DNA of 64,000 nucleotides, taken from DASSQJ01 sp963730165 (GTDB lineage: Bacteria; Actinomycetota; Actinomycetes; Actinomycetales; Dermatophilaceae). The stretch spans positions 496,001-560,000 of the forward strand of contig CAVSQS010000005.1 in assembly GCA_963730165.1 (NCBI GenBank). Reading direction: 5' to 3'. Each line of letters starts with the position of its first letter. Position 1 is the stretch's first letter. Of this stretch, positions 42,670 through 51,176 are shown piece after piece. The notes beneath the pieces are model-generated. The model was not told where the DNA came from. It saw nothing but the letters and a program-made list of their open reading frames with translations, and made no database searches. The translations under genes were made by a program, and so were the position numbers.

Positions 42670-43157
42670 CGCGGCTCCGACCAGTCGCCGGAGCGCCCAC
42701 CGGACTTCGCCGTCACCCGGACGTCGGTGATGCGCGCGTGCCGGTCGACGGCCTTGACCATGTCGACGAGGGCCAGAGCGGCGACCGAGACCGCAGTGAG
42801 CGCCTCCATCTCGATACCGGTCCGGTCCGCCGTGCGCGCCTCCGCTCGGATCGACACCCCCTCGTCGATCACCTCGAGGTCCACCTCGACGGCATGCACG
42901 GCGACGGGGTGAGCGAGCGGGACGAGCTCGGGGGTCCGCTTGACCGCCTGGATGCCCGCGACACGCGCCACGGCGAGGGCGTCGCCCTTGGGGACGGTGC
43001 CGTCACGCAGGGCGGCGACCGCCTCCTCGGAGAGGAGCACCAGCCCGCGCGCCTCGGCACGCCGGGCCGTGACCGCCTTCGCGGAGACGTCGACCATGTG
43101 GGCGGTGCCGTCCCCCCGCACGTGGGTCAGCCCGGAGCCCGGGCGGTGCTCAGCCAC
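42666..43157 (-). CDS. moaC: Cyclic pyranopterin monophosphate synthase
   Basis: 163-aa MoaC completes formation of cPMP, the first stable molybdopterin precursor, from the MoaA product. Features: LTHVRGDGTAHMVDVSAKAV, KGDALAVARVAGIQAVKRT, LVPLAHPVAVHAVEVDL, EMEALTAVSVAALALVDMVK, KSGG. GTG 43157 overlaps the upstream glp end by 8 bases. No moaA, moaD or moaE is in the window. Confidence 0.95.
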   Translation of the reverse strand: MAEHRPGSGLTHVRGDGTAHMVDVSAKAVTARRAEARGLVLLSEEAVAALRDGTVPKGDALAVARVAGIQAVKRTPELVPLAHPVAVHAVEVDLEVIDEGVSIRAEARTADRTGIEMEALTAVSVAALALVDMVKAVDRHARITDVRVTAKSGGRSGDWSEPR

Positions 43158-44370
43158 GGGCCCGGTCCCGGCCGAGCAGGGGGAAGCAGCGCAGCCGGTC
43201 CCCGGCGCGGACCCCGTCGGCCGCCGGCGGCACGACCGCGAGCGCCGTGGCCTCGGCGAGGGCTCCGAGCATGTGCGACCCCTGGCCGCCGGACGGGCGG
43301 ACCACACCGTCGACCTCGACGACCCGGGTCATCTCGGCGCGCCCGACGACCTTGGGCCAGTCGGCGCCCGCGACCGCCTCGAAGGAGCCGTCCTCGAGCG
43401 GATCCAGCCCCGCCATCGCCCGCAGCGCAGGCAGGACGAAGACGTGGAAGGAGACGAAGGAGCTCACCGGGTTGCCCGGCAGGGTGACGACCGGGACGCG
43501 GCGTGGGCCGACCACGCCACACCCCTGCGGCATGCCCGGGCGCATGGCGACCTTGACGAACTCGACGCCACCGTCTGCCTGGAGCACCTCCTTGATCGTG
43601 TCGTAGACGCCCATCGACACCCCACCGCTCGTGATGACGAGGTCGGGGTCGCCGTCAGGGGCGGAGAGGAACCCCCGGACCGCCTCGGCGTCGTCGGGGA
43701 GGTGGGGCGCGCTGGCCACCTCCGCCCCCGAGGCCTCGACCAGGGCCCGGAGCATGACGTTGTTCGAGTCGATGATCTGGCCGTGGTCGACCCGGGACCC
43801 CGGGGGGACCAGCTCGTCGCCGGTGGAGACGACCGACACCCGCGGCCGACGCCGCACCGCAACCTCGGGGACGTTGGATGCCGCCACCAGCCCGATGTGC
43901 CCCGGCCCGAGTCGCACGCCGGCGCGGAGCACGACGTCGCCGGTACGCACGTCCTCGCCCCTCCGACGCACGTGCCGGCCGAGCTCGGGGGCCAGGCGGA
44001 GCTCGACCTCGCGGTCGCCCCCGTCGGTCCGCTCCACGGGCACGACGGCGTCGGCCCCGTCGGGCATGGGCGCGCCGGTCATGATCCGCATCGTGCCGCC
44101 CTCGGGGAGGATGTGCCGGGTGGTGTCGCCGGCCGCCACGTCGCCCGCGACAGGCAGCCGCACCGGCGACTCCTCGGCGGCCCCGACGAGCTCGCCGGCC
44201 CGCACCGCGTAGCCGTCCATCGCCGAGTTGTCGAACCCCGGCAGGTCCACGGCGGCGACGACGTCCTCGGCGAGGACACGGCCGAGGGCCGCTCCGACCG
44301 GTACGACCTCGGGCGGGAGCACGTCGACGAGGCCGAGGATCGCCGCCCGGTGGTCCTCGATGCTCCGCAT
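43150..44370 (-). CDS. glp: Gephyrin-like molybdotransferase Glp (MoeA family)
   Basis: 406-aa MoeA-fold protein: SAMDGYAV (about 50-57), MTGAPMPDGADAVVPVE, the molybdotransferase core SGGVSMGVYDTIK with VTLPGNPVSSF, and a C-terminal domain. MoeA inserts molybdate into adenylylated molybdopterin. A paralogous form, Glp, has been described in Corynebacterium as a cytoskeleton-like division protein bound to GlpR and FtsZ. Location beside the UDP-glucose pyrophosphorylase, rimJ-like and glpR genes favours Glp, while moaC and moaB next door keep the MoeA role open. ATG overlaps the preceding stop (ATGA). Confidence 0.85.
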   Translation of the reverse strand: MRSIEDHRAAILGLVDVLPPEVVPVGAALGRVLAEDVVAAVDLPGFDNSAMDGYAVRAGELVGAAEESPVRLPVAGDVAAGDTTRHILPEGGTMRIMTGAPMPDGADAVVPVERTDGGDREVELRLAPELGRHVRRRGEDVRTGDVVLRAGVRLGPGHIGLVAASNVPEVAVRRRPRVSVVSTGDELVPPGSRVDHGQIIDSNNVMLRALVEASGAEVASAPHLPDDAEAVRGFLSAPDGDPDLVITSGGVSMGVYDTIKEVLQADGGVEFVKVAMRPGMPQGCGVVGPRRVPVVTLPGNPVSSFVSFHVFVLPALRAMAGLDPLEDGSFEAVAGADWPKVVGRAEMTRVVEVDGVVRPSGGQGSHMLGALAEATALAVVPPAADGVRAGDRLRCFPLLGRDRARG

Positions 44371-45752
44371 CAGAACACTCCTTCCAGCCGGGCGCCGTCC
44401 GGGACGTGGTCCCGGCCCCCCGTCACGCGGACGTCGCCGACGCAGACGACGCCGGAGCCGAACGTCACGTCGCCCTCGACCCGCAGGCTCGTGCACCCGC
44501 GCATCGACGGGACCCCGGCGGGGAAGCGCTCGTCGAACCCGTCGAGCATCTTGTACGGAGCCGCGAGGTCGACGAACGGCTCCTCGTGGTCGATCGTCGA
44601 CTCGACGACGCCGTCGTCGCGGACCCGGTAGATGTCGCTGCGCACGAGGAGGAGCTCGTTGGTCGTCTTCACCGGGCGGAACCGGGACCGGTCCACCTCG
44701 ACCGCGCGGGCGCCCTCGAAGAGCTCGACCGCTGCACCCATGGCGGACTCGATCTGGATGACGGGGGTCGAGTCGGGGTCGGTCGGGTCGACGGTCTTCC
44801 GGTTGACGATGATCGGCAGCCCGAGCACTCCCTCACGCTCCTCGAGCCGGGCGTGCAGGGCCTCGATGTCGAGCCAGAGGTTGTTCGTGTGGAAGTAGGG
44901 GTGACGCTCGATGTCCTGGAAGTAGGCCTCCTCCCCCGGCTCGACCATGGCGTTGTCGCGCAGGACGAGCCGGCCGTCGGTGGCGCGGACGACGAGGTGG
45001 CCGCCCTTGCGGTCGTTGACGGTGCGCCGGCACACCTCGGCGAGGTACGGGATGCCCTCCTGGGCCATCCACGCCGGGATCGTCCCGTCGCACGTCGCGC
45101 CGAGGTTGTCGGCGTTCGAGACGAACAGGTGGCGGTAGCCGAGGCTTCGCAGCCGCCCGAGCAGCCCGGTCGCCCACAGGGCGACGTAGACGTCACCGTG
45201 GCCGGGCGGGCACCACTCGAGCTCGGGGTCGGCCGGCCACGACACGGGTTCGAGGGTGTCGGCCGTCAGCTTGGGTTCCTTGCTCTGGAGGAAGTCGAGA
45301 GGAAGGCCCTCGACCTCGATGCCGGGATGCCGTCCGAGGATCTCGAGGGACCGCTCCCGGGTCCGGAAGGAGTCCATGAGGAGCAGGGGCGTCTCGGTGC
45401 CGTACCGGGAGCGCAGCGCCAGCACCTGTTCGGCCATCACGTCGAGGAAGGTGCGCCCCTCCCGCACCTCCAGGGCACTCTTCGGCCCCTGCACGCCCAT
45501 GCTCGTGCCGAGCCCGCCGTTCAGCTTGAGGACCACCGTGGTCGCGAGCGCGTCGCGGACCGCTGCCTCGCCCGGGGCGACGTGCTCGAGGCGAGGAACC
45601 TCGGTGAGCGGGGAGACGGTCGCCTCGGGGATGGTGCCGGTGGCGTCGGCGAGCAGCTCGTCGTAGAAGCCGGTGAAGACGCTGATCGCGGCCTCGGACA
45701 CGCCCTCCGCCCGCATCGCCCCGATGGCGGCCTCACGGGCTGCGGTCGTCAT
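44370..45752 (-). CDS. UTP--glucose-1-phosphate uridylyltransferase (UDPGP family)
   Basis: Makes UDP-glucose from UTP and glucose-1-phosphate for cell-wall and glycolipid sugars. The 460-aa protein belongs to the UDPGP (eukaryote-like) family, not to bacterial GalU: KLNGGLGTSMG (76-86) with PKSA Lys91, SNADNLGATCDG, HPYFHTNNLW, and a C-terminal left-handed beta-helix part (MRGCTSLRVEGDVTFGS). It occupies the place of galU in the mycobacterial order. Start ATG 45752, TAGGGT 7 bases upstream; the longer open frame to 45875 lies antisense to the divergent gene. Confidence 0.93.
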   Translation of the reverse strand: MTTAAREAAIGAMRAEGVSEAAISVFTGFYDELLADATGTIPEATVSPLTEVPRLEHVAPGEAAVRDALATTVVLKLNGGLGTSMGVQGPKSALEVREGRTFLDVMAEQVLALRSRYGTETPLLLMDSFRTRERSLEILGRHPGIEVEGLPLDFLQSKEPKLTADTLEPVSWPADPELEWCPPGHGDVYVALWATGLLGRLRSLGYRHLFVSNADNLGATCDGTIPAWMAQEGIPYLAEVCRRTVNDRKGGHLVVRATDGRLVLRDNAMVEPGEEAYFQDIERHPYFHTNNLWLDIEALHARLEEREGVLGLPIIVNRKTVDPTDPDSTPVIQIESAMGAAVELFEGARAVEVDRSRFRPVKTTNELLLVRSDIYRVRDDGVVESTIDHEEPFVDLAAPYKMLDGFDERFPAGVPSMRGCTSLRVEGDVTFGSGVVCVGDVRVTGGRDHVPDGARLEGVF

Positions 45753-45759
45753 GGCGACC

Positions 45760-45769
45760 ACCCTACGAT
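45760..45769. promoter_or_regulatory. Overlapping divergent -10 hexamers
   Basis: Minus-strand TAGGGT (45760-45765) for the uridylyltransferase and plus-strand TACGAT (45764-45769) for the cyclo-ligase share the two bases 45764-45765. The two start codons are only 23 bases apart. Both promoters cannot be occupied at once. Confidence 0.6.
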
Positions 45770-45775
45770 GCCGGG

Positions 45776-46351
45776 GTGGACCGTGACCCCGCCAAGGTCG
45801 AGCGACGCCGTGCGCTGCGCGCGGCGCGACGGGAGCGTGTCGCCGCCCGCGACCCCGTCGCGGATGCCGATGCACTGGCCGAGGCGGCCCTCGAGGTCGT
45901 CGACGGGATGGGGCTGACGGACGGGGCGGTCGTCCTCTCCTACGCCTCGGTGCCGGGCGAGCCGCCCACGGGCCGGATGAACGCCACCCTCGCCGAGCGG
46001 GGCATCCGCGTGCTCCTGCCGATCACCGAGCCCGACCTCGACCTGGACTGGCACGACGCCGAGGACCCGCTGTCGACCCCACTCGGCCGGGACAGCCCCG
46101 CCCTCGCCGACCTCGTCCTGGCACCCGGCCTGTCCGTCGACCCGGCCCGCACCCGGATGGGGCAGGGCGGCGGGTGCTACGACCGCGCCCTGCCGCGACG
46201 CCGGGCCGGCGTGCCCGTGCTGGTCCTCCTCCACCCCGGCGAGCTGCTCGGAGCCGACGACCCGCCGCTGCCCCGACAGGACCACGACGCGCTCGTCGAC
46301 GGCGTCCTCACCGCCGACGGGGTCATCATGCTGGGCCGCGCCGCGGGCTGA
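45776..46351 (+). CDS. 5-formyltetrahydrofolate cyclo-ligase
   Basis: Converts 5-formyl-THF to 5,10-methenyl-THF with ATP in folate metabolism. The 191-aa protein has a basic N-terminus (KVERRRALRAARRERVAARD), YASVPGEPPTGRMN, and the ATP/substrate loop MGQGGGCYDRALP. GTG 45776 has TACGAT 6 bases upstream. The gene is divergent from the uridylyltransferase, as in mycobacteria. Confidence 0.92.
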   Translation: MDRDPAKVERRRALRAARRERVAARDPVADADALAEAALEVVDGMGLTDGAVVLSYASVPGEPPTGRMNATLAERGIRVLLPITEPDLDLDWHDAEDPLSTPLGRDSPALADLVLAPGLSVDPARTRMGQGGGCYDRALPRRRAGVPVLVLLHPGELLGADDPPLPRQDHDALVDGVLTADGVIMLGRAAG

Positions 46352-46393
46352 CCTCGGCGCCCGGCCGCCAGCGCGGTCCGGCGCGGGCCCCGG

Positions 46394-49051
46394 TCAGCCG
46401 GATCCGGTCGTCTCCTCCGGGCGGAGCGTCATCACGTCGGGACCGGTGCCGCGCACGGCCGCTTCGGTGAACGGCCAGGGGCGCTGGACGCCGGCCACCC
46501 AGTCCTGGACCTGGTCGGCGTAGTGGCTGTCGGTCGGGTGCCCACTGACCCCGGTCTGGTTGATCCACGTCGAGGAGTCGAGATCGGAGAGGTCGACGAC
46601 CATCCGCATCGACGGTCCGGCCGTGACGTCGTAGCCCTCGGCGGCGTCCCACGCGTTGGCGTTGACGATGGCCGATCCCCCGGGCATCTCGAACGGGCCC
46701 TCGTTGACGAGCCACCTCACCGGCCCGGGAACGTCCTCGCCGCCGAGGACGCGGTGTTCGAGGGTGAGCTGGTGCAGCTTGCCCCACTCCCACTGGGAGG
46801 GGTCCTTGCCCAGCTTGCGGGTCAGCTCCAGGCGCGCCTCGACGAGGGCCTGTCGGAGGATCTCGTCCTTGCCCTCGGTGACGTTCGGGGTGAGCTTGTT
46901 GTCCCACCACTCGCTCTCCGGGTCGGCGAGCAGGTTCTGTACGGCCGCGCGCCAGCGCGCGCCGCCGTCGGCCTTCATGTCGGCCGGCAGCTCGTCGTCG
47001 AAGAGCAGCTCGAGCAGGTTGCGCCACACCGACCCGAAGTACGCCGCCGCCGCGGCCGAGTCCGAGTCCGAGGCCGGGGTCGTGCGGTCCCAGTCCCGCA
47101 GGAGGCTGCGCGCCTGCTCGGTGAAGTCGAGCAGGTCCTGCTGCTCGGCGTCGGTGTCGGTGGCCCGCAGGGGCACCCCGAGCAGGGCCGGCACGAGGGC
47201 GTCGGCGAAGAGGTCCTTGTCGTCCATCTGGATCGCTGCCATGTCCTGGGGGCTCACGGTGTCGAGCTCGGTCAGGCGCTGCAGGATGCGCGTCGAGCGC
47301 CACCCTGCCGCCCAGTCGGCGGTGAGGAACGGCGAACGCCCGGCGGTGACCTGCTGGTTGGCCGTGACGATGAGCCCGTCCTCGGGGTCGAGCGTCCACG
47401 GGAGGTCCTCGAAGTCGACGAAGCCCTTCCAGTCGTAGTCGGAGTCCCAGCCGGGGGCCGGCCAGTAGCCCGGTGGTGTGCGCGGGATGGCCGGGCGCCG
47501 CACGGGCACCCGTCCGGGCGCCTGGTAGCCGATGTGCCCCGCGGTGTCGGCGTAGACGAGGTTCTGCGCCGGGACCTCGAAGGACTTCGCGGCCTCGCGG
47601 AACTCCTCGAAGTTCGTCGCGAGGTCGAAGCCGAGGATGGCGTCGGCCGTGCGGCCCGGCATCAGCCCCGTCCACGCCAGCGAGACGGCGTAGTCGGCGG
47701 ACTCGTCGCCCTTCTGCTGGGTCGGGGCGCGGGATCCCGCGTCGGCCAGGGCGGGAACGACGTCGGAGAGCACCGGGCCGTGGACGGTGCTGCGGACGGT
47801 GATGGTCCGGTCGTCGCCGCCGGCGACCCGGATCGTCTCCTCGCGCGTCTCGACCGGCTCCCACTCGCCGTCGCGCAGGTAGGTGTCGCCGATGATGCGC
47901 TCGAGGTAGAAGTCGGAGACGTCGGGGTTGAGGTTCGTGAAGCCCCAGGCGATGTTCGCGTTGTGCCCGATGACGACACCGGGCACGCCGGCGAAGGAGA
48001 AGCCGCTGACGTCGAGCGGGCAGGCACTGGACACCGTCCGGCAGCTCAGGCTGTTCTGGATCCAGATGCCCGGCTGCCCCACCGCCAGGTGGGGGTCGTT
48101 GGCGAGCAGCGGCTTGCCGGTCGACGTCCGGGACCCCGAGACCGCCCACGCGTTGGAGCCGATGCCCTCGCCGCGGCCGACGAGCTGGGGCACCGCGTCG
48201 AGCGCGTGCTGGACCGCGGCGTAGGCCGCCCGGGCCGCCGGGACCGTCGTCTCGCTGCGCACCGCGGCGGCCTGCGCTCCCGTCGCCGCCCCGGAGGTGA
48301 GCGCCTGCGGGACCGCCGAGGACTGGGTCGAGCCGTCGAGCGACCACTCGTCGGCGGAGAGGATCGGGGGGTGAACCTCCGGGTCGTACGCGGGGTAGAT
48401 CTCCGCGATCTCCTTGTCGGAGATGCGCCCGCTGAGCCGCGCGCGCGCCAGCTCGTCGCGGTAGTTGCCCCGCAGGTCCCAGGCCATCGCCTTGAGCCAC
48501 GCGAGGCTGTCGACCGGTGTCCACTCCTCGATGTCCGGCAGCGGGTGCTGGAGCCCGAGCAGCGTGTACTCGACGGAGACCTCCCCCGGGCTGCGTCCGC
48601 GCAGGTAGGTGTTGACACCATCGGCGTACGCCTGGAGCACGCGCCGGGTCGCGGGTGCGAGCGTCGGCAGCTCCTCCTCGGCGACGGCGCGCCACCCCAT
48701 CGTCCTGATCACCGAGTCGGTCTCCACCCCGGCGCTGCCGACGAGCTCGGACAGCCGCCCGGCGGTGATGTGGCGACGCAGGTCCATCTCGAAGAACCGC
48801 TCCTGCGCGTGGACGTAGCCCTGCGCGCTCGCGAGGTCGTCGACGCTGTCACCGAAGAGGTGAGGGATCCCGCTCCCGTCGCGCAGGACCGTGACGTCGG
48901 CGGACAGCCCCGGTAGCGTCGCCTCACCCGAGGTGGCGGGGAGGGACTCGCGCACCATCGAGCGGACGACGAAGCCGACGACCAGGGCCGCCACGACGAC
49001 GACGGCCACCAGGCCGAGGAGGACGCGGCGGACGACGCTGGCTCGACTCAC
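46394..49051 (-). CDS. Penicillin acylase family (Ntn hydrolase) exported protein
   Basis: 885-aa amidohydrolase of the penicillin G/AHL acylase group. N-terminal membrane anchor or signal (about 8-31), then RDGSGIPHLFGDSVDDLASA, the autocatalytic cleavage site at Gly298-Ser299 (GEGIGSNAWAVSG), NDPHLAVGQPG, and GHNANIAWGFTNLN. Processing should give a 26-30 kDa alpha and 60 kDa beta chain with Ser299 as nucleophile. Substrate may be acyl-homoserine lactones, lipopeptides or beta-lactams. GTG 49051 has TAGTCT 6 bases upstream. Confidence 0.9.
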   Translation of the reverse strand: MSRASVVRRVLLGLVAVVVVAALVVGFVVRSMVRESLPATSGEATLPGLSADVTVLRDGSGIPHLFGDSVDDLASAQGYVHAQERFFEMDLRRHITAGRLSELVGSAGVETDSVIRTMGWRAVAEEELPTLAPATRRVLQAYADGVNTYLRGRSPGEVSVEYTLLGLQHPLPDIEEWTPVDSLAWLKAMAWDLRGNYRDELARARLSGRISDKEIAEIYPAYDPEVHPPILSADEWSLDGSTQSSAVPQALTSGAATGAQAAAVRSETTVPAARAAYAAVQHALDAVPQLVGRGEGIGSNAWAVSGSRTSTGKPLLANDPHLAVGQPGIWIQNSLSCRTVSSACPLDVSGFSFAGVPGVVIGHNANIAWGFTNLNPDVSDFYLERIIGDTYLRDGEWEPVETREETIRVAGGDDRTITVRSTVHGPVLSDVVPALADAGSRAPTQQKGDESADYAVSLAWTGLMPGRTADAILGFDLATNFEEFREAAKSFEVPAQNLVYADTAGHIGYQAPGRVPVRRPAIPRTPPGYWPAPGWDSDYDWKGFVDFEDLPWTLDPEDGLIVTANQQVTAGRSPFLTADWAAGWRSTRILQRLTELDTVSPQDMAAIQMDDKDLFADALVPALLGVPLRATDTDAEQQDLLDFTEQARSLLRDWDRTTPASDSDSAAAAAYFGSVWRNLLELLFDDELPADMKADGGARWRAAVQNLLADPESEWWDNKLTPNVTEGKDEILRQALVEARLELTRKLGKDPSQWEWGKLHQLTLEHRVLGGEDVPGPVRWLVNEGPFEMPGGSAIVNANAWDAAEGYDVTAGPSMRMVVDLSDLDSSTWINQTGVSGHPTDSHYADQVQDWVAGVQRPWPFTEAAVRGTGPDVMTLRPEETTGSG

Positions 49052-49057
49052 CCTGCG

Positions 49058-49063
49058 AGACTA
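49058..49063 (-). promoter_or_regulatory. -10 hexamer TAGTCT for the acylase gene
   Basis: TAGTCT followed by 6 bases and GTG 49051. Confidence 0.45.
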
Positions 49064-49097
49064 GGACACCCCCGCCGACGACACGAGGAAGGTGCCC

Positions 49098-50642
49098 GTG
49101 CTGCGCACCTGGACGCTCCCCGCGAGCACCGGCGGCGCGCCCGGGGGGTTCACGCTCGACGACCTCGCCGTCGCGCTCCTCATCGGCAGCGCGGTGCTCG
49201 TCGTCGCGGTCGCGGCGGTGCGGCTGTCCCTGCGCTCGGGGCTGCCCTCGCTGCTCATCTACCTCGCCATCGGTCTCGCGCTCGGCGAGTCCGGACTCGG
49301 CATCGACTACGACAGCGAGCAGCTGACCCAGGTCCTGGGGTACGCCGCGCTCGTCCTGATCCTCATCGAGGGCGGGGTCACGACCCAGTGGTCAGGCATC
49401 CGCTCCTCCGTCGCACCCGCCGCCGTACTGGCGACGGTCGGCGTCGCGGTGAGCGTCGTCGTCGTCGCGGTCGTCGCCCGGTTCGCGCTCGGCTGGTCGT
49501 GGGAGGTCGCGCTCCTCGTCGGCGCGGTCCTCGCGTCGACCGATGCGGCGGCCGTCTTCTCCGTGCTCCGACGGGTGCCGCTCCCCAGACGGGTCTCGGG
49601 GATGCTCGAGGCCGAGTCCGGGTTCAACGACGCGCCGGTCGTCCTCCTCGTCACCGCGCTCTCGGCCAACCTCGTCGCGGGTGCCGAGACCGCGCCGTGG
49701 TGGCGGCTGCTCCTCTCGGCGGCGCTCGAGCTCGCCGGCGGCGCCGCGATCGGGCTGGCCATCGGGTGGGCCGGGGGGAGGCTGATGCGTCTCGTGGCGA
49801 CCACCTCCTCGGCCCTGTTCGCCATCGGGGTGCTCGCCGTCGCGGTCCTGGCGTACGGTGCCGCCGATGCCGTGCACACCTCCGGCTTCATCGCCTGCTA
49901 CCTCGCCGCGCTCGTCCTCGGCAACCAGCGGCTGCCACACCGAGCCGCGGTCGTGGGATTCGCGACGGCCACGGGGTGGCTCGCGCAGATCGGGCTCTTC
50001 GTGCTCCTCGGGCTGCTCGCCTCCCCGAGCGGCTTCGCCGACCAGGTCGTTCCGGCACTGGTCGTCGGGACGGCACTCCTCCTCCTCGGGCGCCCCCTGT
50101 CGGTGCTCGTCTCGTGCACGCCCTTCCGGATGCCGTGGCGCACCCAGGCCTTCCTGTCGTGGGCCGGGCTACGGGGAGCGGTGCCGGTCGTCCTCGCGAC
50201 CGTGCCGGTCACGGCGGGCGCAGCCGGGACGACGTGGATGTTCGAGCTCGTCTTCGTCCTCGTCGTCATCTTCACCCTCGTCCAGGCGCCGACGCTGCCG
50301 TGGGTGGCGCGCCGGCTCGGGCTCGACGCGTCGCACCACCGGGTCGACCTCGCCGTCGACGCCACCCCGCTCGACGACCTCGGCGCCGAGCTGCTCGAGA
50401 TCGACGTCGGGCCCGACTCCCGGATCGGCGGTGTGCGGGTGTTCGAGCTGCGGCTGCCCGCGGGCGCCAACGTCTCCCTCGTCGTCCGCGAGGGTCGCTC
50501 GTTCGTCCCTCGTGGCCAGGACCCGCTGCGGCACGGGGACCAGCTGCTCGTCGTCACCCCCGCCGAGGTCCGCGAGCAGGTCGAGAAGCGGCTGTACCAG
50601 GTCAGTCGGGGCGGGCGGCTCGCGGAGTGGACCGACGGCTGA
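49098..50642 (+). CDS. Potassium/proton antiporter, CPA family with C-terminal TrkA-C domain
   Basis: 514-aa membrane antiporter with about twelve spans. Core residues: ASTDAAAVFSVLRR and AESGFNDAP carry the buried Asp pair, WAGLRGAVPVVLATVP is the other conserved helix. Cytosolic tail (about 415-514) with RLPAGANVSLVVREGRSFVP is a TrkA-C domain that binds nucleotides or c-di-AMP in relatives. The tail could make this a c-di-AMP effector, linking it to the riboswitch at 59 kb (inference). GTG 49098 has GAGGAAGG 6-7 bases upstream; GTG 49092 is too close to it. Confidence 0.9.
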   Translation: MLRTWTLPASTGGAPGGFTLDDLAVALLIGSAVLVVAVAAVRLSLRSGLPSLLIYLAIGLALGESGLGIDYDSEQLTQVLGYAALVLILIEGGVTTQWSGIRSSVAPAAVLATVGVAVSVVVVAVVARFALGWSWEVALLVGAVLASTDAAAVFSVLRRVPLPRRVSGMLEAESGFNDAPVVLLVTALSANLVAGAETAPWWRLLLSAALELAGGAAIGLAIGWAGGRLMRLVATTSSALFAIGVLAVAVLAYGAADAVHTSGFIACYLAALVLGNQRLPHRAAVVGFATATGWLAQIGLFVLLGLLASPSGFADQVVPALVVGTALLLLGRPLSVLVSCTPFRMPWRTQAFLSWAGLRGAVPVVLATVPVTAGAAGTTWMFELVFVLVVIFTLVQAPTLPWVARRLGLDASHHRVDLAVDATPLDDLGAELLEIDVGPDSRIGGVRVFELRLPAGANVSLVVREGRSFVPRGQDPLRHGDQLLVVTPAEVREQVEKRLYQVSRGGRLAEWTDG

Positions 50643-50738
50643 CCGCCCACCCCCTCGCCCGCGGGGGGTCCGGACTCGGACGAGGTCGGGGTCGCCCCGA
50701 CGCTCGCTTACCATTTAGTCCTAGCCCGCCCGTCATTC

Positions 50739-50756
50739 GATACCCCTCAGGGTATC
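50739..50756. promoter_or_regulatory. GATACCC-CTCA-GGGTATC inverted repeat upstream of the fmdB-like gene
   Basis: Perfect 7-base arms, 33 bases before GTG 50789. The ATACCC-N4-GGGTAT shape matches operators of the CsoR/CstR group (copper or persulfide sensing repressors). No such regulator is in the window. Confidence 0.5.
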
Positions 50757-50788
50757 CTGCGGGGGCCCGCTCACCCCAGGAGGACACC

Positions 50789-51136
50789 GTGCCGACGTAC
50801 GCCTACGCGTGCACCGAGTGCGACCACCGCTTCGAGGCCGTCCAGTCGTTCAGCGACGACTCGCTGACCGTCTGCCCCGAGTGCGGCGGCCGGCTGCGCA
50901 AGCTGTTCAACGCTGTCGGGATCGTCTTCAAGGGCGGGGGCTTCTACCGCACCGACTCGCGGTCGGGCGCGTCGGTGCCGGCGGGCTCCGGCGGCCCGTC
51001 CGACGGCGGCGGATCCGTGTCGTCGACGTCGGACTCCTCCTCGGGGGCCGCGGCCACATCCGCGTCATCGGGCACCTCGGGCTCGTCCTCCACAGGCGCC
51101 TCCCCGGCGGGCGCGTCCTCCACAGCCTCCGCCTGA
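50789..51136 (+). CDS. FmdB-type zinc ribbon protein
   Basis: 115-aa protein. The N-terminal 55 residues form a Cys4 ribbon (CTECDH and CPECGG) typical of FmdB-family regulators; actinobacterial members have been linked to chaperone-like or redox-sensing roles. The tail is a Ser/Gly/Ala-rich disordered region (about 60-115). CAGGAGG lies 6 bases before GTG 50789. It precedes a SAF protein and MscL, as in mycobacteria. Confidence 0.9.
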   Translation: MPTYAYACTECDHRFEAVQSFSDDSLTVCPECGGRLRKLFNAVGIVFKGGGFYRTDSRSGASVPAGSGGPSDGGGSVSSTSDSSSGAAATSASSGTSGSSSTGASPAGASSTASA

Positions 51137-51164
51137 CCGCTCCCGCACGCACCGGGACGGCGCC

Positions 51165-51170
51165 TAGCGT
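51165..51170 (+). promoter_or_regulatory. -10 hexamer TAGCGT for the SAF gene
   Basis: TAGCGT followed by 6 bases and GTG 51177. Confidence 0.45.
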
Positions 51171-51176
51171 CGGCCC

